From contig JBIKNF010000001.1 in assembly GCA_044358835.1 (NCBI GenBank), positions 186,001 to 250,000 of the forward strand: DNA of 64,000 nt, given 5' to 3'. Positions within the stretch are counted from its first letter, which is position 1, and the number at the start of each line of letters is the position of its first letter. This document shows, piece by piece, positions 51,599 through 61,187 of the stretch. The position numbers and the translations under genes were made by a program. Source of the stretch: JAJTHC01 sp044358835. Its GTDB lineage: Bacteria; Cyanobacteriota; Vampirovibrionia; Vampirovibrionales; JAJTHC01. The notes under the pieces were generated by a model that did not search any database, was not told the DNA's origin, and worked only from the letters and a program-made list of their open reading frames with translations.

Positions 51599-54217
51599 CT
51601 AAACGTGGGCGGGTTCTTGAATCAACAAGGCTGATTCATCCGCATTGACGTCCATATGCAGGACGGTTTCGGGTTCGAGGGTTTGCTTTAAAATGGCCTG
51701 AGCCAGCGGATTTTCCACATACTGACGTAAGACTCGCTGAAGAGGCCGAGCCCCGTAAACAGGGTCATACCCACGACGCGCCAACCATTCAATGGCCGCT
51801 TCACTTAAGGCCAGTGAAAGGTGTTGACTGCTTAAGCGCACTTGTATTTTGGCCACTTCTTTCAACACAATGGCTTGCAACGTCTGCATGCTAAGGGGTT
51901 CAAAAATAATGGTGTCATCCAAACGGTTCAAAAACTCAGGTTTGAAGAATTGACGCACGTCTCGCATGACGGCTTCTTTCACCTCTTCACCCAAGACGGG
52001 GCTACCACTGGCGTTAGCCAAACGCGCCTCAATCAAGGCCCCAGCCCCTAAGTTACTCGTCATTAAAATCAAACAATTAGAAAAACTCACCGTTCGCCCC
52101 TTGGCATCAGTTAATCGGCCATCATCGAGCAATTGGAGCAAGGTGTTAAACACGTCAGGGTGCGCTTTTTCTACTTCATCCAACAACAAAACGCTATACG
52201 GCTTGCGTCGCACCGCTTCAGTGAGTTGCCCCCCTTCATCATGGCCAATATACCCAGGAGGAGACCCCAACATACGGCTGACCGTATGTTTTTCAGCGTA
52301 TTCGCTCATGTCTAAGCGAATCAGGGCTGAATCGTCATGAAATAAGAACGTGGCAATGGCTTTGGCCACTTCGGTTTTACCTACCCCTGTGGGGCCAAGC
52401 AGTAAAAAGCTTCCCATGGGCTTCTGCGGGTCTTTTAATCCGGCCCTTGCACGACGTATCGCGTCAGACAATACGGCAATGGCGGGATCTTGCCCAATGA
52501 CTTGTTTGGCAATGTACTCTTCAAAGTTCAGCAAGGTTTCGGCTTCTTCGGCCACTAAACGCGTCAAGGGGACTCCCGTCCACTTGGAAACCACTTCAGC
52601 AATGTCTTCTGCGTCAATTTGTTCTTTAAGCAAGGTGTTTTTAGTCGCATTTTCTTGTGTGGTGGCATTTAAGGTGTTGAGTTGCTTTTCAAGCTCAGGC
52701 AACGTGCCGTACTTGAGTTCAGCGGCTTTGCTTAAATCCGCCTGTTGCTCGGCTTCTTCAATTTGACGTTTACACGCGTTAATGGCTTCTTTAATTTCTT
52801 TGACTTGTTGAATGTGGGCTTTTTCACTGGCCCATTGTGCTTGCAAGGTGTCTTGTTCTTTTCTAAGAGACACGAGGGTGTCTTGCAAATCATTCAAACG
52901 TTTTTTAGACGCCACGTCTTCTTCTTTTTTTAAGGCTTCTTGTTCAATTTCCAGCTGGCGCAGTTGACGACTGACGACATCAAGCTCTTCAGGCAGGCTG
53001 TCAATATCCGTACGTAAGCGACTGGCGGCTTCATCCATCAAGTCAATGGCTTTGTCTGGCAAGAAGCGGTCTTGAATATAGCGTTTTGAAAGAGTCACCG
53101 CCGCCACCAAAGCCGCGTCTTTAATCCGCACGCCGTGATGCAACTCGTACTTTTCCTTTAACCCACGTAAAATACTAATGGTGTCTTCCTCACTGGGTTC
53201 GTGAACGTGGACAGGCTGAAAGCGACGCTCTAAAGCCGCGTCTTTTTCAATGTATTTACGGTATTCGTTAATAGTGGTGGCGCCAATACAGCGCAGTTCC
53301 CCACGGGCCAACTTGGGTTTGAGCAAGTTGCTGGCATCCATGGCACCACCTTCGCCGCCCCCGCCTGCCCCAACGACGGTGTGTAATTCGTCGATGAATA
53401 AAATAATCTGCCCCGCAGAAGCTTCCACTTCTTTTAATACATCTTTCAAGCGCTCTTCAAATTCGCCGCGATACTTTGAACCCGCCAAAAGCATGCCCAT
53501 ATCCAACGCAAAGACTTGCTTGTCTTTTAAGCCTTCTGGCACGTCTCCTTTAATGATGCGCTGGGCCAAGCCTTCAACAATAGCGGTTTTCCCAACACCG
53601 GGTTCTCCAATAAGCACGGGATTATTTTTGGTACGACGACTTAACACTTGAATGACACGACGAATTTCGTCTTGCCGACCGATGACAGGGTCTAACTTGC
53701 CAGAACGGGCTTTTTCTGTAAGATTATGCCCAAAGCGATGCAAGGCACTTTCTTCATTGTTCAACGAGTCAGGGCCGGATTGATGAAACCCTTCCACCAG
53801 CGCACTGGCCGTGACACCCAAACGTCGTAACAATTCAGACGCCACGCCCCCTTCATCAAGCAACGCCAGTAAAAGATGTTCAGGGGAAATTAGGGGTTTC
53901 CCTACTTGAGTTGCCAAGTTCCAAGCCACCGTTTGAATAACGCCCATGCGGGCAGACACATACAAATTGGCTTGCACAGGTTGATTGAGTCGTGGGCGAC
54001 TGGCCAGATTTTTGGCCAGCTCCGTAATCACGGCTGGGGACTGCCCCCCCAAGCAATTGAACAGACTTTGGTGAGCCTTCATGCCTTGCCCATGTTCCAG
54101 CAATGCCAAAAGTAGGTGCTCGACATCTAATTCACTATGGCGAAACTGTACCGCAATGTCGTGACTGACTTGTAAGAGACGTTGGGCTTCAGGATCGTAT
54201 CGATTGACGTCAAACAT
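51599..54217 (-). CDS. clpB: ATP-dependent disaggregase ClpB
   Basis: Hsp100 chaperone that pulls aggregated proteins through its hexameric pore, with DnaK. The 872 residues include an N-domain (about 1-150, SPEHLLLALLDEGG), NBD1 with Walker A GEPGVGKTAIVEGLAQRI near 205 and Walker B ILFIDELHTVVGAGG, the M-domain coiled coil (about 400-520, LDDVVSRQLRQLEIE-like text), and NBD2 with GPTGVGKTEVAKAIA near 605 and LLLDEVEKAHPDVF. Lack of the P-element IGF/L loop separates it from ClpA. The ATG at 54217 follows GAGGAG; a longer reading is less likely. A TATAAT box on the minus strand lies at 54261-54266. Confidence 0.95.
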   Translation of the reverse strand: MFDVNRYDPEAQRLLQVSHDIAVQFRHSELDVEHLLLALLEHGQGMKAHQSLFNCLGGQSPAVITELAKNLASRPRLNQPVQANLYVSARMGVIQTVAWNLATQVGKPLISPEHLLLALLDEGGVASELLRRLGVTASALVEGFHQSGPDSLNNEESALHRFGHNLTEKARSGKLDPVIGRQDEIRRVIQVLSRRTKNNPVLIGEPGVGKTAIVEGLAQRIIKGDVPEGLKDKQVFALDMGMLLAGSKYRGEFEERLKDVLKEVEASAGQIILFIDELHTVVGAGGGGEGGAMDASNLLKPKLARGELRCIGATTINEYRKYIEKDAALERRFQPVHVHEPSEEDTISILRGLKEKYELHHGVRIKDAALVAAVTLSKRYIQDRFLPDKAIDLMDEAASRLRTDIDSLPEELDVVSRQLRQLEIEQEALKKEEDVASKKRLNDLQDTLVSLRKEQDTLQAQWASEKAHIQQVKEIKEAINACKRQIEEAEQQADLSKAAELKYGTLPELEKQLNTLNATTQENATKNTLLKEQIDAEDIAEVVSKWTGVPLTRLVAEEAETLLNFEEYIAKQVIGQDPAIAVLSDAIRRARAGLKDPQKPMGSFLLLGPTGVGKTEVAKAIATFLFHDDSALIRLDMSEYAEKHTVSRMLGSPPGYIGHDEGGQLTEAVRRKPYSVLLLDEVEKAHPDVFNTLLQLLDDGRLTDAKGRTVSFSNCLILMTSNLGAGALIEARLANASGSPVLGEEVKEAVMRDVRQFFKPEFLNRLDDTIIFEPLSMQTLQAIVLKEVAKIQVRLSSQHLSLALSEAAIEWLARRGYDPVYGARPLQRVLRQYVENPLAQAILKQTLEPETVLHMDVNADESALLIQEPAHV

Positions 54218-54260
54218 GACGGAACTCCTCATCAAAAGGGGGATTGTTTTGCACTTCCCT

Positions 54261-54266
54261 ATTATA
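54261..54266 (-). promoter_or_regulatory. clpB -10 box
   Basis: TATAAT on the minus strand, 44 bases upstream of the clpB start, with a GC before it and A/T-rich DNA upstream. No CIRCE or clear heat-shock -35 box was seen. Confidence 0.45.
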
Positions 54267-54404
54267 GCTTTTTTTAAACGAGAATGCCTTTTTTTAAGGA
54301 AACTTTTAACTTAATCGCTGTTGTTCGCTGTGGTTTTTCGATTTTATGAGGCCATTCAAACGAACTTATACCATTTAAACGACTGAATAGCGTATAGGTG
54401 GATT

Positions 54405-54500
54405 CTAGGAGCCTAGACTCGCAGATGGGTGAAGTGTACATAAACGTACATAAGCACATCGAGAACCTGAGCGACAACGAAGACGCCAGACGCTATTTAA
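54405..54500 (+). repeat. Diverged intergenic repeat, copy A
   Basis: Begins AGGAGCCTAGA, then GTGAAG, TGTACATAAACGTACAT, and GAGCGACAACG...AGACGCCAGAC. The same series of blocks appears in copy B near 63856-63950. The left end can fold (TCTAGG AG CCTAGA). Between clpB and the rod genes there is otherwise nothing I can assign in this 363-base gap. Confidence 0.45.
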
Positions 54501-54580
54501 TCGTTTATTGGTATTATTCTCCCTCGTCTAAAAAGGTGAACGTAAGTAAACAAAAGGAAAAATGGCCAACAAACAAAGCA

Positions 54581-54949
54581 CTAGCGACCCACGTTAGAGG
54601 CCGTCTTGATATTGTTAATCACCGTACTAAGGCGTTTAGACACCATGTTAAAATACATGAGGTTTTTTTGCATATCCATCAATTCATTTTGTAAATTCAC
54701 CGTGCCGTCGCCTTCGGTGCTCAACATATCGGGCAGTTGGCTCGTGCCCATACGGCTTGAAAGCGATGTTTCCATGACGCTATGCTCTGCCCCTAAAAAG
54801 GTTTCAAACTTGTAGTGTTTGGGTTTGTAACCAGGGGTATTGACGTTGGCGATATTTTCGGCCGACGCCTTTTGCATGGTAATTAGGTTACTAAGGTTTT
54901 GACTTAAAGGGGCCACGGCGCCGTCTAAATTTATGCCTGAAAATAACAT
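54581..54949 (-). CDS. flgB: Flagellar basal-body rod protein FlgB
   Basis: A 122-residue proximal rod protein. The N-terminal rod signature is clear: LSQNLSNLITMQKASAENIA and then NVNTPGYKPKHYKFE, and the C-terminal helical part (MDMQKNLMYFNMVSKRLSTV) is the second half of the alpha domain. It is exported by the flagellar type III system and stacks on the MS ring. It follows the flgF/flgG-type gene by 28 bases, so they are one unit. AAAAGGAAG stands before the ATG. flgC and fliE, the usual partners, are not here. Confidence 0.9.
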   Translation of the reverse strand: MLFSGINLDGAVAPLSQNLSNLITMQKASAENIANVNTPGYKPKHYKFETFLGAEHSVMETSLSSRMGTSQLPDMLSTEGDGTVNLQNELMDMQKNLMYFNMVSKRLSTVINNIKTASNVGR

Positions 54950-54977
54950 GGGAACTTCCTTTTAAACACGTATTCGC

Positions 54978-55685
54978 TTACTGCCTGATTCGAATGGCTT
55001 GACTGAGCAGTTCATCCATGAGCTTCACCAGTCGCATGTTGGTAATGACTCCAGCGTTAATGCGCATGGAATTATGGACTTCGTCGTATAGATCCACATT
55101 AGAACGTTCAAGCGCGCCTTGCATAATCTCAGGCTTTTCTTCTAAAGTAGGGGTGCCTGATTCTTGAGAAGGCAGGAGTTGGTTGCGACTGGTTTTAAGC
55201 AATCCGGCGGGGTTACTAAAACGCGCGATGCTGAGTTGCCCAAGGACTTTTTTATAGCCCTTTTCCTTGGTTTTGATGCTGACTTCCCCAGTGGGAGACA
55301 CCAAAAACTTGTCATACTCTTGCGGAATTTGGAGGCCTTGGCCCACGATATCGCCTTCTTGGGTCACTAAAATGCGGTCGCGATTGAGTCGAAAGCGTCC
55401 GTCTTTGGTGTAGGCTTGTGAACCGTCTGAACGGGTGACCATGAAGTAGGCATTGGGGTTTTTTAGGGCAAGATCGAACTCGTTTTGGGTGAGTTCTGCT
55501 TGACCCGCGGAAGTGTCGTTTTGTACAGCGCCTTTTAAGGCATTAGGCCCGTCTAGGTAAAGATCAAATCGTTCGGCTTTATAGCCTGTAGTGGTGTAGT
55601 TGGCCATGTTTTTAACCACACTGTTAAGGGCATTATAATGCACCAAGCCGTTATTGGCGGCAGATTGAATCAGTCCGATCAGCAT
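54978..55685 (-). CDS. Flagellar rod/hook protein (FlgF/FlgG type)
   Basis: A 235-residue rod or hook-family protein. The N-terminus (GLIQSAANNGLVHYNALNSVVKNMANYTTTGYKAE) is the conserved flagellar rod motif, and the last ~40 residues (ERSNVDLYDEVHNSMRINAG, LMDELLSQAIRIR) are the matching C-terminal helix. At 235 residues it fits FlgF or FlgG; the core strand GSQAYTKDGRFRLNRD and QGLQIPQ are shared by both. It has CTATAGGAG-like purines before the start. It is transcribed with flgB, an order unlike the usual flgB-C-fliE. Confidence 0.85.
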   Translation of the reverse strand: MLIGLIQSAANNGLVHYNALNSVVKNMANYTTTGYKAERFDLYLDGPNALKGAVQNDTSAGQAELTQNEFDLALKNPNAYFMVTRSDGSQAYTKDGRFRLNRDRILVTQEGDIVGQGLQIPQEYDKFLVSPTGEVSIKTKEKGYKKVLGQLSIARFSNPAGLLKTSRNQLLPSQESGTPTLEEKPEIMQGALERSNVDLYDEVHNSMRINAGVITNMRLVKLMDELLSQAIRIRQ

Positions 55686-55802
55686 AAGCCATCTCCTACA
55701 ATTTCAGGGAATCGTAAGAGGTTTCGGCATAAAATAAGTTTTATCTAAAAGGTTCGTTTGAATAATGGAGAGGCAAAGGAAGACGATATGCCCAAGATCA
55801 AA

Positions 55803-57161
55803 CTACTTGCTTTCCATTTGAATGACGTTTTCCCACTCATCTGAACCGTTAATGATGTCATAATTCAGATCCCCTTCTTGAGCGGAAACTAAGGTCGCTA
55901 CCGTACAACTGGAAATGACGTTAATGGCGGTTCGCAACATATCTAGAATACGATCAATCGGCCAAAGCAGGGCGATGCCACCAAACAAAGGAGTAAAGCC
56001 TTCGCCAATGGAATTAATGACAATGGCCATGGTGATTAAGCCGGCACTCGGCACGCCGGGGGTGGCAATGGAAGCCAAGATTGAAAAGACGACAATGAGA
56101 ACTTGCGTCCACCAGGTGAGTTCAAGCCCAAAGGCTTGAGCCAAAAATAGCACCGCAATGACTTCAAAAAGAGTGGTGCCTGTTTTGTTAATGCTTGCGC
56201 CTGTGGGCAACACAAAGCTAGCGACTTGGTGACTCACGCCCACACGGTTTTCGCAACACGCAATTGAAACAGGCAAAGTGGCAGAACTAGAGGCGGTGCC
56301 GAAAGAAACCATGATCGCTTCACTAATGGCGCGGTAAAACTGCAAGAAGTTGACTTTCGCGACCGTCTTTAAAAGCAAGGGGATTAAAATAAAGGTTTGA
56401 ATCAATAGCCCCATCACCACCACAAGCGTGTAAGGCGCTAAAATCTGAAAAATTTGAGGCCCCGCTTTCGCCACAGAAATATAGGTTAAGCTAAATACCC
56501 CAGGAACAGCCAAAATAAACACCCAATCGGTTAATTTCATGGTGGTGGCAAAAATGGATTCAAAAAACGCGATGACCGGACGCCCCGCTTCCCCCACTTT
56601 AGACAAAGCCCCTGCAAAGAAAATGGTAAACAACACCAACGGCACCATTTCCGCTTTGGCCAAGGCTTCCATGGGATTGGTGGGAATGAGGTTGAGGAAG
56701 AGTTCTTTTAGGCTATAGGCGTTAGCACTAATGTGGCTGACATCCACAGGCGGACGATGAGACAAACTTGCCAAGGCGGAAGTGGGGTCTTGCATCAATG
56801 TTTTAAGAGTTTCCCCAGGGTGTAAAAACTGCCCCAAGCCTAACGCAATGAGAGCAGACAGGGTCATCATAATGACGAACCAGCCTAATACGCGACCGCT
56901 AAATCGCCCCAAGGAACGACCATCACTGACACTGGTGACACCAACCACAAGGGAACTCACCACAATAGGCACCACTAGCATGCCAATCAGGCGAATAAAG
57001 ACTTGGCCAATGGTGTCAAAAATCGTGTAAAATACATGAAACTTTGGGCCACTTAAGGCCAGTCCTAAGCTTGCCCCTGCCACAATGGCGAATAGAATAT
57101 GCCAATGACGCTTTGTGCCTAGACCCAATGCCAACAATGCTAACCACAAAAAACGTTTCAT
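55803..57161 (-). CDS. Dicarboxylate/amino acid:cation symporter (DAACS family)
   Basis: A 452-residue inner-membrane transporter of the GltP/DctA/GltPh fold. About eight membrane segments and two hairpins are seen. Family motifs are SFGTASSSATLPVSIAC in hairpin 1, ASINKTGTTLFE in TM7 (NMDGT-like, here NKTGT), and SIATPGVPSAGLITMA in hairpin 2. It would bring in glutamate, aspartate or C4-dicarboxylates with Na+ or H+. The change of the usual NMDGT to NKTGT may shift cation use. It is a single gene, with no regulator close by. Confidence 0.92.
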   Translation of the reverse strand: MKRFLWLALLALGLGTKRHWHILFAIVAGASLGLALSGPKFHVFYTIFDTIGQVFIRLIGMLVVPIVVSSLVVGVTSVSDGRSLGRFSGRVLGWFVIMMTLSALIALGLGQFLHPGETLKTLMQDPTSALASLSHRPPVDVSHISANAYSLKELFLNLIPTNPMEALAKAEMVPLVLFTIFFAGALSKVGEAGRPVIAFFESIFATTMKLTDWVFILAVPGVFSLTYISVAKAGPQIFQILAPYTLVVVMGLLIQTFILIPLLLKTVAKVNFLQFYRAISEAIMVSFGTASSSATLPVSIACCENRVGVSHQVASFVLPTGASINKTGTTLFEVIAVLFLAQAFGLELTWWTQVLIVVFSILASIATPGVPSAGLITMAIVINSIGEGFTPLFGGIALLWPIDRILDMLRTAINVISSCTVATLVSAQEGDLNYDIINGSDEWENVIQMESK

Positions 57162-57274
57162 GCCACCCTATACTCCATGCAAAATATCAAACGATACAGT
57201 ATGTTCCCATCTCAATCCATAAGAATCCCTTGACAAGTGCCTGAAGACACTCGTGTGAACCACCCCATACAAGC

Positions 57275-57859
57275 CTATAGGGAATCAGATGCTTTTGAAG
57301 AACCAGACAAAATAAACAAGTCAATAATTTCAGAAAGTTCATTGGCTTTGCCTTGAAAGTGCTTAATATCGGATTCTATTTTACGAATCATTGTTTTGTA
57401 TTCTTCAATTTTTTTGATGTTGCTACGCACGGATTCTAACATTTCTGATTGAGCAAACTGAGCTTCAGAAAGCACTTCTTCCATGGCAATGCCCATGGCT
57501 TCCATGGTTAAGCGAATGATTTGAGCGCCTGTTTGCTTGGTAACTCCTTCAGGCAAATTGTTGACCAGTGTAATTAACGTACGCACATTATTAGTGTATT
57601 CTGTGTCTTGAAAGGGCTTGGATTCCACCAAATGATTTGAGGACATTTGAGGCTTACGAGCCACCACTTCAACAAGGTTGGACTGGGCGACTTCAACATC
57701 TATAGAAGTATAATTCAGAGGGGTTGAGATGGTTTGAGAAAGGGATTGTTCGGAGACTTCTTTACTGTAAACGGACTCTAAAAGGGCATCATCCAAATCA
57801 ATATTTTGAATACCTTCAAGTGAAGGGGCTTCAGAAAGATCGGTGTAGCTGGTGGACAT
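57275..57859 (-). CDS. Coiled-coil protein of unknown function
   Basis: A 194-residue cytoplasmic protein. The first ~95 residues are acidic and Ser/Thr-rich with no clear fold. Residues ~105-185 are helical and likely form a coiled coil (AQSEMLESVRSNIKKIEEY, MIRKIESDIKHFQGKANEL). AGGAGAGTGCCCC stands before the ATG. It lies between the symporter and fliI on the same strand, 165 bases downstream of the fliI stop's opposite side. A FliJ or FliH role would be attractive next to fliI but the sequence does not show either motif. Confidence 0.5.
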   Translation of the reverse strand: MSTSYTDLSEAPSLEGIQNIDLDDALLESVYSKEVSEQSLSQTISTPLNYTSIDVEVAQSNLVEVVARKPQMSSNHLVESKPFQDTEYTNNVRTLITLVNNLPEGVTKQTGAQIIRLTMEAMGIAMEEVLSEAQFAQSEMLESVRSNIKKIEEYKTMIRKIESDIKHFQGKANELSEIIDLFILSGSSKASDSL

Positions 57860-58024
57860 GGGGCACTCTCCTATAGAAAAAAATTAAAGACATAAAGATT
57901 TAAAGATTGATACGCACTGTATTGAACGCGTCATGAATCTTGTGATTAAGTATTATTGCAACTATTGTAGCACCCTTCGTTTTTTTTGTCTTGTTTTTTC
58001 TTGAATCATCCCTTTAAGGAGGCT

Positions 58025-59350
58025 TTAGTCCTGTAAAATGGCTTTTAATTGCTCCAACGTCTCTTCAAAGGGGACGTTGTCTTGAATGCCTTGACGCAAA
58101 AACGCCATAAGCGGTTCGTGCAGTTTCACCGCGCGATCCAATAGCGGATTCTGACCCGCCACATAAGCCCCCACCGAAAGAAGATCTTCATTTTGCTGAT
58201 ACGTCGCCAATAGACGACGAGCTTCACTGGCCAAAGCCTGATGTTCTGTTCCCGCCAAGATCGTAAACAAACGACTCACCGAAGCCCCCACATCAATCGA
58301 AGGAAAGTGGTTGCGTTGTGCCAACTGGCGAGACAAAACGATGTGACCATCCAACAAGCCACGGGTTAAATCGGCGATCGGTTCGTTGAAGTCGTCGCCT
58401 TCTACCAACACCGTATAAATCCCGGTGATGCTTCCTTTTTCGCCCATGCCGGTGCGCTCTAACAATTTGGGCATAAAGGCATACACACTGGGGGGGTAGC
58501 CCCGCGTGGCTGGCGGTTCCCCTGAAGCCAAGCCCACTTCTCTCAAGGCCATGGCAATTCGCGTCACGCTGTCCATCATCAACAACACTTGCTTGCCTTC
58601 ATCTCTAAAGTATTCGGCAATGGCGGTGGCCACAAGCCCTGCTTTAATTTTCACTAAAGCCGGCGCTTCAGCAGTGGCCACCACCAGTACACTGCGTTTT
58701 AGGCCTTCTTCACCAAGGGAATGTTGAATAAACTCTTTGACTTCACGGCCCCGCTCCCCAATTAAGGCAATCACGTTCAGATCCGCCTTGGCGTTGCGGG
58801 CGAGCATCCCAAGCGTGGTGCTTTTGCCCACACCACTGCCCGCAAACACCCCGACTCGTTGCCCGTAACCCAGGGTCAAGGTGCTGTCCCACGCTTTAAT
58901 ACCTGTGGGCAAAATATCGTCGATTTCTTTACGGTACAAGGGGTTAGGTGGCATGGCAGAAGCAGGATAGTCAATCGACGCTTTAGGAAAGCTGGTTTCA
59001 GGATTCATGGGCTGGCCGAGACCATCAAGCACATGCCCCAGCAAGTGTGGGCCTACGCCCACTTTAAAGGGTTCGCCCGTGTTCCACACCCTTGCACCGG
59101 GATGCAAGGCCTGCATCGAACCCAGCGGCATCAATAATAAATGCCCGTCTTTAAAGCCCACGACTTCGGTTAAAATCGGGTGAAGCCGACTGCCGTCTTC
59201 TTCAATTTCGCAAATGTCCCCGAGCTTGGCGTTGGGGCCTTGGGATTCTATCATCAAGCCCACGGTTTTTACCACGCTTCCAAAGGCCACATCGTGATGC
59301 CGTTGCCTGTTGGGCAGGGTCATATTCTGAAAGAGGGCTTCATGCGTCAT
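58025..59350 (-). CDS. fliI: Flagellar type III export ATPase FliI
   Basis: ATPase of the flagellar export gate, related to F1-beta. The 441 residues have the N-terminal beta-barrel (about 15-95), Walker A GVFAGSGVGKSTTLGML near 170, LIGERGREVKEFIQHSLG near 195, Walker B-like VLLMMDSVTRIAMALRE near 250 and GEPPATRGYPPSVYAFMPKL near 280. SVSRLFTILAGTEHQALA-type text closes the C-terminal helical domain. ACAGGAACTTCCCCC lies before the ATG. It stands apart from the other flagellar genes, with its usual partners fliH and fliJ not recognised here. Confidence 0.95.
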   Translation of the reverse strand: MTHEALFQNMTLPNRQRHHDVAFGSVVKTVGLMIESQGPNAKLGDICEIEEDGSRLHPILTEVVGFKDGHLLLMPLGSMQALHPGARVWNTGEPFKVGVGPHLLGHVLDGLGQPMNPETSFPKASIDYPASAMPPNPLYRKEIDDILPTGIKAWDSTLTLGYGQRVGVFAGSGVGKSTTLGMLARNAKADLNVIALIGERGREVKEFIQHSLGEEGLKRSVLVVATAEAPALVKIKAGLVATAIAEYFRDEGKQVLLMMDSVTRIAMALREVGLASGEPPATRGYPPSVYAFMPKLLERTGMGEKGSITGIYTVLVEGDDFNEPIADLTRGLLDGHIVLSRQLAQRNHFPSIDVGASVSRLFTILAGTEHQALASEARRLLATYQQNEDLLSVGAYVAGQNPLLDRAVKLHEPLMAFLRQGIQDNVPFEETLEQLKAILQD

Positions 59351-59546
59351 GGGGGAAGTTCCTGTGCTGGACTTTAGATTATATAAGCGCGTTTAAAGGG
59401 TATTATATCGAAAATCCACCCAAAACAGGTTGAACATAACGTCAAATGTCGAAATATCCTCTATATAGGGCATGAGCTTCGCGCGTCTTCTCTATCCGAA
59501 AATCTGTGCTAAAATAAACAAATCGCTTTTATGTGTAGAAGGAGAT

Positions 59547-59553
59547 CCCCCCC
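59547..59553 (+). repeat. 7-base C tract between SD and ATG of the YajQ-family gene
   Basis: GAAGGAGAT, then seven C, then ATG. Tract length sets the spacing between binding site and start codon. Confidence 0.85.
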
Positions 59554-60057
59554 ATGGCCAAAGACGCAACCTTTGATGTGGTGTCCGAATTTGACGCCCA
59601 AGAACTCACCAACGCGGTCGATCAAGCCAACCGAGACATTCACGCGCGCTTTGATTTAAAAGACACCGCCACTGAACTGGTGCTCAATAAAGAAGACATT
59701 ACCATTACCACCACCAATGAGTTTACCTTGCAAAACGTCTTACAAATTTTGGAAGAAAAAATCGTCAAACGGGGCTTGAGTCCCTTTTTGTTGGACGCGC
59801 AAAGCAACGCCATTGAACATGCCTTGGGGCAGCGCGTGCGCCAAGTGGTGAAACTCAATTCAGGCATTGACAAGGAACTGGCCAAAAAAATCGTGAGTGA
59901 AATTAAAGGCACGAAACTCAAGGTGCAAGCGTCGATTCAAGGCGAACAAGTTCGCGTAGCAGGCAAAAACCGCGACGATTTACAAGCCACCATTAGCCAT
60001 TTAAAACAAAAATCCAGTGAATGGGAAAAGCCCCTGCAGTTTCAAAACTTTAGGTAA
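59554..60057 (+). CDS. yajQ: YajQ-family cyclic-di-GMP-binding / nucleic-acid-binding protein
   Basis: A 167-residue two-domain protein. It starts with the family hallmark: ATFDVVSEFDAQELTNAVDQ, and continues ANRDIHARFDLKDTATE and LVLNKEDITITTTNEFTLQN. The C-terminal half has DKELAKKIVSEIKGTKLKVQ, QGEQVRVAGKNRDDLQATI. YajQ proteins bind nucleotides, and in Xanthomonas c-di-GMP; their exact role is not settled. The 7-base C tract sits directly between AAGGAG and the ATG. It precedes an ABC ATPase by 30 bases on the same strand, likely one transcript. Confidence 0.93.
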   Translation: MAKDATFDVVSEFDAQELTNAVDQANRDIHARFDLKDTATELVLNKEDITITTTNEFTLQNVLQILEEKIVKRGLSPFLLDAQSNAIEHALGQRVRQVVKLNSGIDKELAKKIVSEIKGTKLKVQASIQGEQVRVAGKNRDDLQATISHLKQKSSEWEKPLQFQNFR

Positions 60058-60087
60058 AGCCCTTTGGCTCAATAGAAGGACGCGTCT

Positions 60088-61074
60088 ATGTCGGTTATGG
60101 CCCCTGCGGTTCCCGTGTTACAAGTGGAATCGCTCTCCATTTCCTTTCCACACCCCCAACACCAAGGATGGGTGCCATTGGTGCAAGGGGTCGACTTTAG
60201 CATTGCAGCAGGGGAAATTATGGGGCTTGTGGGTGAAAGCGGATGCGGTAAAAGCCTTACCAGTTTGGCCATTTTAGGGTTACTGCCCCGCCCTGGGCGC
60301 ATGACGAGTGGGACCATTTCCTTGAACGGGCTTTCGCTTCAATCGTTGGACGCTGAAAGTTACCGTCGCTTGCGAGGCAACGCAATGGCGCTGATCCCGC
60401 AAGATCCCTTGTCTGCGTTGAATCCCGTCTACACCATTGGCAACCAGCTTGAAGAAATACTCATTACCCACACCCCGCTCAACAAAGCCCAGCGTCACCA
60501 ACGCATGCGTGAATTGTTGGATGCCGTTCGCATTTCAAACCCCGAACAACGGCTCAAGGCCTACCCTCACGAATTTTCAGGGGGTATGCGTCAACGGGTG
60601 TTGATTGCCATGGCACTGGCTTGCACGCCAAAACTGTTGATTGCGGATGAACCCACCACAGCGTTGGATGTCACCGTACAAGCCGATATTTTAAGCTTGA
60701 TTCAAGAGCTGTGCCACGAATTCAACATGGCCACCTTACTCATTACGCATGACATGGGCGTGGTGGCCGAAGTGTGCCACAAAGTGGCGGTGATGTACGC
60801 AGGGCATTTGGTGGAAACGGCGTTGGTGGAAGACTTATTCGCTTCACCGCGGCACCCTTATACGATAGGCTTGTTGCAGAGTATTCCTCGACCGAATGTC
60901 AAGCAGTTACATTCCATTGAAGGGACGCCTCCTTCCATTTTAAGCCTGCCTGAAGAAGGGTGCCGATTTAGGGAGCGTTGCCCACAGGCGGATGCCGTGT
61001 TGTGCGCCCGTGCTGAAGCACTGATGTTAAAAGACGCCAGCCCCACGCACCAGACCCGCTGTGTGAAGGCTTAG
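60088..61074 (+). CDS. Dipeptide/oligopeptide ABC transporter ATP-binding protein (DppD/OppD type)
   Basis: A 328-residue ATPase. Walker A is GLVGESGCGKSLTSLAILGL near residue 44, the Q-loop LIPQDPLSALNP near 100, the ABC signature FSGGMRQRVLIAMALACTPK near 158, Walker B LLIADEPTTALDV near 183, and the H-loop LLITHDMGVVAE near 215. The C-terminal ~75 residues carry the peptide-transporter extension with a Cys motif, CRFRERCPQADAVLC (Fe-S type in OppD/DppD). No permease, binding protein or second ATPase is adjacent; it is an orphan here. It starts 30 bases after the YajQ-family gene. Confidence 0.93.
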   Translation: MSVMAPAVPVLQVESLSISFPHPQHQGWVPLVQGVDFSIAAGEIMGLVGESGCGKSLTSLAILGLLPRPGRMTSGTISLNGLSLQSLDAESYRRLRGNAMALIPQDPLSALNPVYTIGNQLEEILITHTPLNKAQRHQRMRELLDAVRISNPEQRLKAYPHEFSGGMRQRVLIAMALACTPKLLIADEPTTALDVTVQADILSLIQELCHEFNMATLLITHDMGVVAEVCHKVAVMYAGHLVETALVEDLFASPRHPYTIGLLQSIPRPNVKQLHSIEGTPPSILSLPEEGCRFRERCPQADAVLCARAEALMLKDASPTHQTRCVKA

Positions 61075-61120
61075 GGAACACGCCCCAAGAGGCCAAGCCT
61101 CCCCTTGGCACACGTGTGGG

Positions 61121-61148
61121 GTGACAAAAGCCAATTGTTTGCTATAAT
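61121..61148 (+). promoter_or_regulatory. Strong extended -10 promoter for the microprotein gene
   Basis: GTGACA (61121-61126), 16 bases, then TATAAT (61143-61148) preceded by TG at 61140-61141. Transcription would start near 61155, about 33 bases before the ATG. Confidence 0.7.
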
Positions 61149-61178
61149 AAAAGAGTCCCCCCTACACAGAAGGAGCCT

Positions 61179-61186
61179 CCCCCCCC
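61179..61186 (+). repeat. 8-base C tract in the translation start region of the microprotein
   Basis: Eight C lie between AAGGAG and the ATG; slippage here would change the SD-to-start spacing. Confidence 0.85.
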
Positions 61187-61187
61187 G

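Noticed and set aside
54398..54694. 98-codon plus-strand frame upstream of clpB
   Set aside because: Starts at GTG without an SD site, overlaps flgB by about 110 bases on the other strand, and coincides with the diverged intergenic repeat.
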